Assembly (NCBI RefSeq): GCF_014042365.1
Contig: NZ_JACEZS010000029.1
Coordinates: forward strand, 1-64,000
DNA length: 64,000 nucleotides
Direction: 5' to 3'
Source of the DNA: Rugamonas fusca
GTDB taxonomy: Bacteria; Pseudomonadota; Gammaproteobacteria; Burkholderiales; Burkholderiaceae_D
Shown: positions 1 through 7,863 of the stretch, piece by piece
Numbering within the stretch: position 1 is the stretch's first letter
Layout of the letters: every line of letters begins with the position of its first letter
The notes under the pieces: generated by a model
The model's database searches: none
The model's input: the letters and a program-made list of their open reading frames with translations, nothing else
What the model was told of the DNA's origin: nothing
Translations under genes and position numbers: made by a program

Positions 1-325
<325 letters not shown>

Positions 326-391
326 TTTATTCTTCCTTAAAACAATGTGTTAAAGGGGCCGGAGGATCTCCCCGGCCACCGATCTTTAAAA

Positions 392-2497
392 TTACTTGGC
401 TTTCGCGGTGACGATCGCGTCGATCACATGCTTAGGCGCTTCGGAGTAGTGCTTGAATTCCATCGTGTAGGTCGCGCGGCCTTGCGTTGCGGAACGCAGG
501 GTGGTCGAGTAACCAAACATTTCCGACAGCGGTACTTCGGCTTTGATGATCTTGCCGCCGCCGCCCGGGATTTCGTCCATGCCCTGCACCATACCGCGGC
601 GGGACGACAGGTCGCCCATCACGGTACCGGCGTAGTCTTCCGGCGTTTCCACTTCCACGGCCATCATAGGCTCCAGGATGACGGGGTTGGCGCGCTTGCA
701 GCCTTCCTTGAACGCCATCGAACCGGCCATACGGAACGCGTTTTCGTTCGAGTCCACGTCGTGGTACGAACCGAAGGTCAGGGTGACTTTCACGTCAACC
801 ACTGGGTAGCCGGCCAGCACACCGTTCTGCAGGGTTTCGCGCACGCCTTTTTCCACCGCAGGGATGTATTCGCGAGGAACCACACCGCCCTTGATGGCGT
901 CGACGAATTCGAAGCCCTTGCCTTGTTCCTGCGGTTCCACCGTCAGCACGGCGTGGCCGTACTGGCCGCGACCACCGGACTGCTTGACGAACTTGCCTTC
1001 CACGTCCGACACCGACTTGCGGATCGTTTCGCGGTACGCCACTTGTGGCTTGCCGACGGTCGCTTCCACGCCGAATTCGCGCTTCATACGGTCGACGATA
1101 ATTTCCAGGTGCAGCTCGCCCATACCACCGATGATGGTCTGGCCCGACTCTTCATCGGTCTTGACGCGGAACGAAGGATCTTCCTGTGCCAGGCGGTTCA
1201 GGGCCAGGCCCATCTTTTCCTGGTCAGCCTTGGTCTTAGGCTCGACGGCCTGCTGGATCACAGGCTCAGGGAACACCATCTTTTCCAGGGTGATGATGGA
1301 CGCTGGATCGCACAGGGTTTCACCGGTGGTCACGTCTTTCAGGCCCACGGCGGCGGCGATGTCGCCGGCGCGCACTTCCTTGATCTCTTCACGCTGGTTG
1401 GCGTGCATCTGCAGAATACGGCCCAGGCGTTCCTTGCGGCCCTTGACCGAGTTGTAGACGGTGTCGCCGGCGTTGATCACGCCCGAGTACACGCGGAAGA
1501 AGGCCAGCTGGCCGACGAACGGGTCGGTCATGATCTTGAAGGCCAGTGCCGAGAACTTCTCGTCGTCAGCCGCTTTACGGGTGGCTGGCTCTTCGTGCTC
1601 GTCGGTGCCCGACACGGCAGCGATGTCCACTGGCGATGGCAGGAACTCGATCACGGCGTCCAGCATGGCTTGCACGCCCTTGTTCTTGAACGCGGTACCG
1701 CACATCATCGGCACGATTTCGGAAGCGATGGTACGCTCGCGCAGTGCTTTCTTGATGTCGGCTTCGGACAGGTCGCCCTCTTCCAGGTACTTGTTCATCA
1801 GCTCTTCGCTCGCTTCAGCGGCGGCTTCGACCATCTTCTCGCGCCATTCGGCGGCCGAATCGGCCAGCTCGGCTGGGATGTCGACGTAGTCGAACTTCAT
1901 GCCCTGGGAAGCGTCGTCCCAGATGATGGCTTTCATCTTGACCAGGTCGATCACGCCCTTGAAGTTTTCTTCGGCGCCGATCGGAATCTGGATCAGGACC
2001 GGGTTGGCCTTCAGGCGCGCGCGCATCTGGTCGTAGACCTTGAAGAAGTTGGCGCCGGTACGGTCCATCTTGTTGACGAAGGCCAGACGTGGCACTTTGT
2101 ACTTGTTAGCCTGACGCCACACGGTTTCCGACTGTGGCTGCACGCCGCCCACGGCGCAGTAAACCATGCAAGCGCCGTCCAGCACGCGCATCGAACGCTC
2201 CACCTCGATGGTGAAGTCGACGTGGCCCGGGGTGTCGATGATGTTGATGTGGTGTTCTGGGAAGTTGTTGGCCATGCCTTTCCAGAAGCAGGTGGTCGCC
2301 GCGGAGGTAATGGTGATACCGCGCTCTTGTTCCTGCTCCATCCAGTCCATGGTGGCGGCGCCGTCGTGCACTTCACCAATCTTGTGGTTCACGCCGGTGT
2401 AGAACAGCACGCGCTCAGTGGTGGTGGTCTTACCTGCGTCGATGTGAGCGGAAATACCGATGTTGCGGTAGCGCTCAATGGGGGTCTTGCGGGCCAT
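392..2497 (-). CDS. fusA: Elongation factor G
   Basis: EF-G is the GTPase that drives ribosomal translocation and, with RRF, recycles ribosomes. The 701-residue product has the usual length. It starts [20 protein letters not shown] and carries P-loop [21 protein letters not shown] and NKMDR. The later domains are complete, with the domain IV region [10 protein letters not shown] and the C-terminal region [13 protein letters not shown]. It lies between rpsG and tuf in the conserved str order, all on the minus strand. No frameshift or truncation is seen. Confidence 0.98.
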   Translation of the reverse strand: MARKTPIERYRNIGISAHIDAGKTTTTERVLFYTGVNHKIGEVHDGAATMDWMEQEQERGITITSAATTCFWKGMANNFPEHHINIIDTPGHVDFTIEVERSMRVLDGACMVYCAVGGVQPQSETVWRQANKYKVPRLAFVNKMDRTGANFFKVYDQMRARLKANPVLIQIPIGAEENFKGVIDLVKMKAIIWDDASQGMKFDYVDIPAELADSAAEWREKMVEAAAEASEELMNKYLEEGDLSEADIKKALRERTIASEIVPMMCGTAFKNKGVQAMLDAVIEFLPSPVDIAAVSGTDEHEEPATRKAADDEKFSALAFKIMTDPFVGQLAFFRVYSGVINAGDTVYNSVKGRKERLGRILQMHANQREEIKEVRAGDIAAAVGLKDVTTGETLCDPASIITLEKMVFPEPVIQQAVEPKTKADQEKMGLALNRLAQEDPSFRVKTDEESGQTIIGGMGELHLEIIVDRMKREFGVEATVGKPQVAYRETIRKSVSDVEGKFVKQSGGRGQYGHAVLTVEPQEQGKGFEFVDAIKGGVVPREYIPAVEKGVRETLQNGVLAGYPVVDVKVTLTFGSYHDVDSNENAFRMAGSMAFKEGCKRANPVILEPMMAVEVETPEDYAGTVMGDLSSRRGMVQGMDEIPGGGGKIIKAEVPLSEMFGYSTTLRSATQGRATYTMEFKHYSEAPKHVIDAIVTAKAK

Positions 2498-2583
2498 AAT
2501 TAATCCTAAATCTTTGAATGGACAAAACCGAGCACCATTTTTTAGCTAAAAAAAATGAGCCCGGCCTCGAACAACAGATAACA

Positions 2584-2605
2584 GCCGGACCGCACAGGGT
2601 CCGGC
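2584..2605 (-). other. Hairpin in the rpsG-fusA gap
   Basis: GCCGGACC (2584-2591) and GGTCCGGC (2598-2605) form a perfect 8-bp stem with a 6-nt loop just after the rpsG stop. Only weak T-runs flank it, so it looks like an mRNA-processing or partial attenuation hairpin inside the str operon, not a full terminator. Confidence 0.4.
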
Positions 2606-2613
2606 CGGTTTTA

Positions 2614-3084
2614 TTAGAAGCGGAAGTGCGAGAACGCCTTGTTCGCTTCTGCCATGCGGTGCACTTCATCGCGCTTCTTCATCGCACCGCCGCGGCCTTC
2701 AGCCGCTTCCATCAGCTCGCCGCCCAGGCGCTGTGGCATGGACTTCTCGCTGCGCTTGTTGGCAGCTTCACGCAGCCAGCGCATCGACAGGGCCATACGG
2801 CGCACCGGACGCACTTCGACTGGCACCTGGTAGTTGGCGCCGCCGACGCGGCGGGATTTCACCTCAACCAGCGGCTTGGCGTTGTTGATGGCGGTGGCGA
2901 ACACTTCCAGCGGGTCCTTGCCCGACTTGGCGGCGATGTGCTCGAAAGCACCGTAGATGATGTTTTCTGCGACCGATTTTTTACCGGACAGCATCAGCAC
3001 GTTAACGAACTTGGCGACATCCGTGTTGCCGAATTTAGGATCTGGCAAGATTTCGCGCTTGGGTACTTCACGACGACGTGGCAT
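2614..3084 (-). CDS. rpsG: 30S ribosomal protein S7
   Basis: S7 nucleates assembly of the 16S 3' major domain (the 30S head). In E. coli it is also the str operon's translational repressor. The protein of 156 residues begins [20 protein letters not shown] and contains the family motif [11 protein letters not shown]. The ATG at 3084 was preferred to an in-frame ATG five codons upstream because it has a GAAAGGAATT ribosome binding site and matches the conserved N-terminus. It follows rpsL after a 145-nt gap. Confidence 0.97.
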   Translation of the reverse strand: MPRRREVPKREILPDPKFGNTDVAKFVNVLMLSGKKSVAENIIYGAFEHIAAKSGKDPLEVFATAINNAKPLVEVKSRRVGGANYQVPVEVRPVRRMALSMRWLREAANKRSEKSMPQRLGGELMEAAEGRGGAMKKRDEVHRMAEANKAFSHFRF

Positions 3085-3229
3085 ATCAATTCCTTTCAAT
3101 CTTCAGTTGAGGTGCGCAGATATGGGTTCGCACTCTCACGGAAGGCCATCATAGCCATCCACTTACTCGACCCGTTGCGGTCGATTACATTCACTTAGCT
3201 CTTACTGCCACTGAGCGAAACTTGGGGGT

Positions 3230-3613
3230 TTACTTCTTACCGGCCTTGGCACGCTTGGTACCGTACTTCGAGCGGGCTTGCTTACGGTCTTTCACGCCTT
3301 GGGTATCCAACGCGCCGCGGACCATGTGGTAACGCACACCTGGCAAGTCTTTGACACGACCGCCGCGCAGCAGCACAACGCTGTGCTCTTGCAGGTTGTG
3401 GCCTTCACCGCCGATGTACGAAATGACTTCGAAACCGTTGGTCAGACGCACTTTGGCGACCTTACGCAAAGCCGAGTTAGGCTTCTTAGGAGTGGTGGTG
3501 TACACACGGGTGCAAACGCCACGTTTTTGCGGGCTGTTTTCCAGCGCCGGCGACTTGCTCTTCACGGTCGAAGCGACGCGTGGGTTGCGAATCAGTTGAT
3601 TGATGGTTGGCAT
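3230..3613 (-). CDS. rpsL: 30S ribosomal protein S12
   Basis: S12 lies at the decoding centre of the 30S subunit. The 127-residue protein begins [12 protein letters not shown]. The longer open frame adds 34 residues with no similarity to S12 and is not used. The two streptomycin-relevant lysines are in wild-type context ([13 protein letters not shown] and [13 protein letters not shown]), so no classical resistance substitution is seen. It is the first gene of the str block, behind a good sigma-70-type promoter at 3775-3803. Confidence 0.97.
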   Translation of the reverse strand: MPTINQLIRNPRVASTVKSKSPALENSPQKRGVCTRVYTTTPKKPNSALRKVAKVRLTNGFEVISYIGGEGHNLQEHSVVLLRGGRVKDLPGVRYHMVRGALDTQGVKDRKQARSKYGTKRAKAGKK

Positions 3614-3647
3614 CGTTCTAAATCCAACAAAGTTACAACGTTGATAA

Positions 3648-3665
3648 CCCGGGCAGTTGCCCGGG
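3648..3665 (-). other. Leader palindrome upstream of rpsL
   Basis: CCCGGGCAGTTGCCCGGG folds into a 7-bp GC hairpin with a 4-nt loop. It lies within the roughly 155-nt untranslated leader between the predicted rpsL start of transcription and the rpsL ATG. No T-run follows. It could influence leader stability or translation. Confidence 0.45.
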
Positions 3666-3774
3666 GGCGAAAACTGAGTCCCATTCACACGGACAGCGGA
3701 GGCGCGAAAAGCCACTCACAACAGGAGCGGCTACCAGAGCGTATACGATGTGCAGAATAAAATGAGAACTCGCG

Positions 3775-3803
3775 AGTATAGACGTGGTCTTGGGGCCAGT
3801 CAA
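3775..3803 (-). promoter_or_regulatory. Predicted sigma-70 promoter of the rpsL-rpsG-fusA-tuf operon
   Basis: On the minus strand TTGACT (3803-3798) and TATACT (3780-3775) are separated by exactly 17 nt. They match the sigma-70 consensus at five of six bases each. The rest of the 3614-3926 divergent gap holds the rpsL leader and no open frame with coding character. No equally good promoter is evident for the plus-strand gene. Confidence 0.75.
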
Positions 3804-3926
3804 TCTATTTCGCGGCAGGGGCGGTTGGCGTGCGCCACGCGCAGCGCGCGCGCCGGGCCAGCAAAAACTACCTGTATGATCAGGAAACACTTGATAATAG
3901 CAGACATTTTTTCCGCTCTTCCCTTT

Positions 3927-5864
3927 ATGTCATCCCTGTTGCGTCCCGCCAACCTGTTCCTGCTCGTCACCTATCTGCTGCTGTCGGCCGTGCCCTATGT
4001 GCCCTGGCTGCTGGGCAAACCCGTGGAGCAGGCGTGGCAGATCGCGGCCGTCGAGGCGCTGGGCTGGCTCGCGGCGTGGACCGTGTTCAAGCGCCCGGCC
4101 TGGTTCCACTGGCTGCTGCTGCCCGCGTTCGTGGCGCTGCCAGCCGAGCTCTACCTGTTCGTGTTCTATGGCCAGGGCATCTCCACCCACCACCTGGGCA
4201 TCATCGCCGAGACCAGCCCGCGCGAGGCGATGGAATTTCTGGGCCAGAAAGTGTGGCTGCTGGGCGGCGCCATGGCCGCCGTGCTGGCCTGGTGGCTGGC
4301 GGCCCAGGTGGTGGCCGTGCGCTGCCGCGCGCTGGACTTCGCCGGCCGCGGCCGCCACGGCGCGCTGGCGGCCCTGCTGGTGTTGGGCGGCGTGGGTGGC
4401 TGGGGCTATGAATTCGGGATCCAGGCCAAGCCGTCCGCATCGGCCAGGACAGCGCCCAAGGCGTCGCTCCGGCCGGCGCCGGCGGCCAGCGCGTCGGCCG
4501 CGCCAGGCTCGGGCAGCGTGGCCGCCTCCGGCTTTGGCGACGGCGCCAGCGACGACGAGGAGGAGGACGCCGACGAGGACAGCGGCCCGTCGCTGCCGGC
4601 CGTGCCGGCGGCCGGCCACCTGGGCTGGAAGCTGGCCGCCCTGCCCTACTGGGCCCGCTCGCCGGTCGATGGCGACGCCTTCACGGCCAGCTGGCCATTC
4701 GGCCTGGCGGCCCGCTTCGCCGACTTCTGGAAGGAGCGCCGCTACCTGAGCGAACTGGGCGAGCGCAGCCGCAGCTTCCGCTTCCAGGCGCACCAGGCCA
4801 CGCCGGGCCAGGAACGGGAGATCGTGGTGCTGGTGATCGGCGAATCGTCGCGCTACGACCGCTGGAGCCTGAACGGCTACCCGCGCGACACCAACCCGCT
4901 GCTCAAGCAGGAAACCAACCTGGTGACGCTGCCGGACGTGATCACGGCCGTGTCGGCCACGCGGCTGTCGGTGCCGGTGATCATTTCGCGCAAGCCCGCC
5001 ACGCAAAGCCTCAAGGATGGCTTCTCGGAGAAATCATTCCTGACGGCCTACAAGGAAGCCGGTTTCAAGACGTGGTGGCTGTCGAACCAGGTCTCGTTCG
5101 GGCAGTTCGACACGCCCGTGTCCGTGTTCGCCAGGGAGGCCGACGTGATCCAGTTCCTCAACCTGGGCGGCTTTACCAACCGTTCCAACTTCGACGCCGT
5201 GCTGCTGGAACCGCTGCAGCGGGCCATCGACGACCCGGCGCCGAAAAAGCTGATCGTGCTGCACTCGCTGGGCAACCACTGGAACTACAGCCAGCGCTAT
5301 CCGAAGACGTTCGACAAGTGGCAGCCGTCGCTGTTCGGGGTCGACAAGCCCGTCTACACGGACACCAAGATCAAGCCGCAGCTCAACAACAGCTATGACA
5401 ATTCCATCCTGTACACGGACTGGTTCCTGTCGCAGGCGATCGACACGCTCAAGCAGACGCACCAGCTGGGCGCGCTGGTGTACGTGGCCGACCATGGCCA
5501 GACCCTGTACGATGGCAGCTGCAACCTGGCCTTCCACGGCCACAACACGCAGTTCGAATTCCACATCCCGGCCTTCGTCTGGTATTCCGACCAGTACCGC
5601 GAGCGCTATCCGGACAAAGTGCGGCAACTGCTGCGCCACCGCAAGGCCAGGCTGGCCACGGAAAACATGTTCCACACGCTGCTGGACCTGGGCGACATCG
5701 CCTACCCGGGCGAGCGGCTCGACTGGAGCTTCGTCAACGCCCACTTCAAGCAACACAAGCGCTACGTGGACAGCTACGGCTGGACCAACTACGACAACGC
5801 CATCATCAAGGGCGATTGCCGCGAAGTGATCGACAAGGACAAGCCGCTCAGGCAGGAGAAGTGA
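3927..5864 (+). CDS. Phosphoethanolamine transferase-like membrane sulfatase-fold enzyme
   Basis: This family moves phosphoethanolamine from phosphatidylethanolamine to lipid A, LPS core or glucans in the inner membrane and periplasm. The 645-residue product has an N-terminal membrane part (about residues 1-165). A low-complexity Ala/Ser/Pro stretch with a DDEEEDADEDS acidic run follows (about 168-228), and then the periplasmic alkaline-phosphatase-fold domain. Visible there are VIGESSRYDRWSLNGYPR (metal site, near 300), SATRLSVPV with the probable nucleophile Thr, VADHGQTLYDG and FHGHNTQFEFHIPAFVWY. The start is uncertain: the ATG at 3927 lacks a clear ribosome binding site, while a TTG at about 3888 has AGGA upstream. 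The exact acceptor (lipid A, core or other) cannot be told from sequence. Confidence 0.85.
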   Translation: MSSLLRPANLFLLVTYLLLSAVPYVPWLLGKPVEQAWQIAAVEALGWLAAWTVFKRPAWFHWLLLPAFVALPAELYLFVFYGQGISTHHLGIIAETSPREAMEFLGQKVWLLGGAMAAVLAWWLAAQVVAVRCRALDFAGRGRHGALAALLVLGGVGGWGYEFGIQAKPSASARTAPKASLRPAPAASASAAPGSGSVAASGFGDGASDDEEEDADEDSGPSLPAVPAAGHLGWKLAALPYWARSPVDGDAFTASWPFGLAARFADFWKERRYLSELGERSRSFRFQAHQATPGQEREIVVLVIGESSRYDRWSLNGYPRDTNPLLKQETNLVTLPDVITAVSATRLSVPVIISRKPATQSLKDGFSEKSFLTAYKEAGFKTWWLSNQVSFGQFDTPVSVFAREADVIQFLNLGGFTNRSNFDAVLLEPLQRAIDDPAPKKLIVLHSLGNHWNYSQRYPKTFDKWQPSLFGVDKPVYTDTKIKPQLNNSYDNSILYTDWFLSQAIDTLKQTHQLGALVYVADHGQTLYDGSCNLAFHGHNTQFEFHIPAFVWYSDQYRERYPDKVRQLLRHRKARLATENMFHTLLDLGDIAYPGERLDWSFVNAHFKQHKRYVDSYGWTNYDNAIIKGDCREVIDKDKPLRQEK

Positions 5865-6044
5865 GCCGTTGCGCGCCCGGCGGACGGTGCGAGGACCACA
5901 CCGCCGCCGATTTCAAAACAGCAATCTGTTGTTTTTTGCACCGCCGCGCGATCTTCAACGGGTTTCATAGCCCCCCCTCATGAGCTCACGCCCCGCGTTT
6001 AGTCGCAGGCTATGGCTCAAGGATTCCGATTAAAAAATAGCGAA

Positions 6045-6073
6045 TTGACATCATTTTGTGTCCCTTGTAACTT
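6045..6073 (+). promoter_or_regulatory. Predicted promoter of the PEP-CTERM gene
   Basis: A perfect TTGACA box at 6045-6050 is followed after 17 nt by a weaker TAACTT (6068-6073). This puts the transcript start close to 6080, right before a hairpin. The -10 matches only partly, so the exact position is uncertain. Confidence 0.45.
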
Positions 6074-6082
6074 GGTTCTCAG

Positions 6083-6108
6083 CACTCGGATCTCACCGGG
6101 TGTTTTTT
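6083..6108 (+). terminator. Terminator-like hairpin in the leader of the PEP-CTERM gene
   Basis: CACTCGG (6083-6089) pairs with CCGGGTG (6096-6102), including one G-T pair, around a 6-nt loop. TTTTTT (6103-6108) follows. It lies between the predicted promoter and the ATG at 6125, so it would act as a leader attenuator or 5' stabilising hairpin for this gene. The ribosome binding site AGGGGA lies just after it. Confidence 0.45.
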
Positions 6109-6124
6109 GCCATAGGGGATTAAA

Positions 6125-6625
6125 ATGAAACTAAGATCACTACTCTTGGCGGCGATGTTAGCCGCATCGACTGGCACAGCACTGGCCGAAGACCTCACCC
6201 AAAACGTGGCCTTGTCCACCGTTTCGGCCGGCAGCTACACCGCCCACTACGGCGCCACGCACAACGTGGCAGGGCTGTTCACCGACACGTTCACCTTCAA
6301 TCCGGCGGTCGGCCCCAGCATGGCGAACGCCGTCATCCAATCGATCTCATTGTTTGGCAACAACGATCTGAATTTGACCTCGGCGTCATTGAATGGCCAT
6401 GCACTGACCTTGATCCCGAGCGGCGGCTACGAATTCGGCCTGCTGTCGCCGGTCGCAGTGTCCGGCACGTTGACGCTGACCGTCATGGGTAACGTCCTCA
6501 CCCCCTCGGCCAGCTATTCGGGCGACATCAACGTGGCCGCCGTCCCTGAACCAGAAACCTACGGCATGCTGCTGGCCGGCCTGGGCATCGTCGGCTTCCT
6601 GGCACGTCGCCGCAACGCCAGCTGA
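6125..6625 (+). CDS. FxDxF-type PEP-CTERM exported protein
   Basis: This 166-residue protein has a Sec signal peptide (MKLRSLLLAAMLAASTGTALA). Its middle domain is a beta-rich stretch containing LFTDTFTF, the FxDxF signature. The C-terminal sorting tail consists of VPEPETYGM, a hydrophobic segment LLAGLGIVGFLA and the basic end RRRNAS. Proteins with this tail are recognised by exosortase (EpsH/Xrt) at the membrane and are usually exported in exopolysaccharide-making Gram-negatives. No exosortase gene is in this window, so it must be elsewhere. The gene stands alone, with its own predicted promoter and a downstream hairpin pair. The specific role is unknown. Confidence 0.9.
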   Translation: MKLRSLLLAAMLAASTGTALAEDLTQNVALSTVSAGSYTAHYGATHNVAGLFTDTFTFNPAVGPSMANAVIQSISLFGNNDLNLTSASLNGHALTLIPSGGYEFGLLSPVAVSGTLTLTVMGNVLTPSASYSGDINVAAVPEPETYGMLLAGLGIVGFLARRRNAS

Positions 6626-6682
6626 TGTTTGACGTACTGCCCCACACGATGGGGCGACACCGTACCGCCGACCATATCGGCC

Positions 6683-6742
6683 AGCCCCGGTCAGCCAGAA
6701 GCGCACCGGGGCTATGAGAGGCGCACCCGCGTCTCTTTTTTT
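6683..6742 (+). terminator. Double hairpin with T-run after the PEP-CTERM gene
   Basis: A perfect 9-bp stem AGCCCCGGT / ACCGGGGCT (6683-6691, 6705-6713) is followed by a second stem GAGAGGCG / CGCGTCTC (6716-6735, one mismatch). This runs directly into seven or eight Ts. It is a convincing intrinsic terminator for the upstream gene, and the next ATG is 50 nt beyond. Confidence 0.6.
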
Positions 6743-6792
6743 GCCCGCTCACTTCTTTGAAACCCCGCCACTCCGGCTGGTAAACTAGCGGG

Positions 6793-7581
6793 ATGAAACC
6801 TGCCGCCTCCCCCACCATCGCCGCCACCGGCCTGCGCTTCGACCAGCCCGGCCACCCACCCGCCACCATCACGGAATTCCAGGGCGTGCGCAGCCTGCAC
6901 CTGGGCACCTCCTGGGTACAGGGCGCCATGCGCCTGGCGCGCCCGGACGCGATCGAACTCGAATACGTGCAAATGATGATGATGTGGCTGCTGTTCGTGC
7001 CGCGTCCGCGCCACGTGGTGCAACTGGGCCTGGGCAGCGCCGCGCTGACCAAGTTCTGCTACCGCCGCCTGCCCGACACGCGCGTGACGGCCGTCGAACT
7101 CAATCCCAACGTGATCGCCATCTGCCGCTCGCTGTTCGGCCTGCCCGACGACGACGCCCGGCTGCAAGTGCGCGAGATGGACGCGCTCGACTTCGTGCTC
7201 GACCCGGCCAACCATGGCACGGTGGACGCGCTGCAGGTCGACCTGTACGACGAGGAGGCGCGCGGCCCCGTGCTCGACACGCCCGAGTTCTACCAAGCCT
7301 GCTACGACTGCCTGGGCGAGGATGGCGTGATGACCACCAATGTGTTCGGCGAGTTCAGCAATTACGACAAGAACCTGCTGGCCATGGAACAGGTGTTCGA
7401 CGCCGTCGTGTGGCTGCCCGAGGTGCACGACGCCAATATCGTCGTGATCGCGTTCAAGCGTGCGCCCGTGCTGGACTTCAGCGTGCTGTACGAGCGGGCC
7501 GGCGCCATCAAGAAGGAATGGAATTTGCCGGCCAAGTCGTGGGTCAACGGCCTCAAGGCATGGATGCGCGACCACCAGTGA
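6793..7581 (+). CDS. Spermidine synthase-like class I SAM-fold protein
   Basis: The 262-residue protein has the Rossmann fold of aminopropyltransferases and methyltransferases. It carries a nucleotide loop VQLGLGSAALTKF, an acidic strand end VTAVELNPNVIAICR and a motif QVDLYDEEARGP, which corresponds to the D-x-x-D-P-x-G-P region of SpeE. The N-terminal beta domain of true spermidine synthases is missing or much reduced. The substrate may therefore not be putrescine, and a methyltransferase role is possible. It stands alone between a PEP-CTERM gene and a TonB receptor gene, with no polyamine genes nearby. Confidence 0.7.
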   Translation: MKPAASPTIAATGLRFDQPGHPPATITEFQGVRSLHLGTSWVQGAMRLARPDAIELEYVQMMMMWLLFVPRPRHVVQLGLGSAALTKFCYRRLPDTRVTAVELNPNVIAICRSLFGLPDDDARLQVREMDALDFVLDPANHGTVDALQVDLYDEEARGPVLDTPEFYQACYDCLGEDGVMTTNVFGEFSNYDKNLLAMEQVFDAVVWLPEVHDANIVVIAFKRAPVLDFSVLYERAGAIKKEWNLPAKSWVNGLKAWMRDHQ

Positions 7582-7742
7582 GCCTGGCCAGGGCGGCCGG
7601 CCGGCGGTGCGAAAAACGACAGAAACTTGCCGCGCCGAAATGAAAAAGGCGTTGCCGATCGACAAGCGTACGCGAAATTCCCTTATAAAGCACGCACTAT
7701 TGCACGGGCTGCTCATTATGCAACATCTTGGTGCATGCAAGT

Positions 7743-7771
7743 TTGTCTAGACCAATTGTGCACTGTAGTAT
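7743..7771 (+). promoter_or_regulatory. Predicted promoter of the TonB-dependent receptor gene
   Basis: TTGTCT (7743-7748) and TAGTAT (7766-7771) are 17 nt apart and match consensus at four of six bases each. The -35 box overlaps the 8-bp palindrome GTCTAGAC (7745-7752), a possible operator. No Fur-box-like sequence was obvious. Confidence 0.4.
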
Positions 7772-7863
7772 TTTCTCGGTGGTGAATACCCTTCGCCAGC
7801 ATGCAGGAAAGCCGTCACCCCTCGGCTGTTTGTTCAGATAAAAACCACACGAGAGAATGACCT

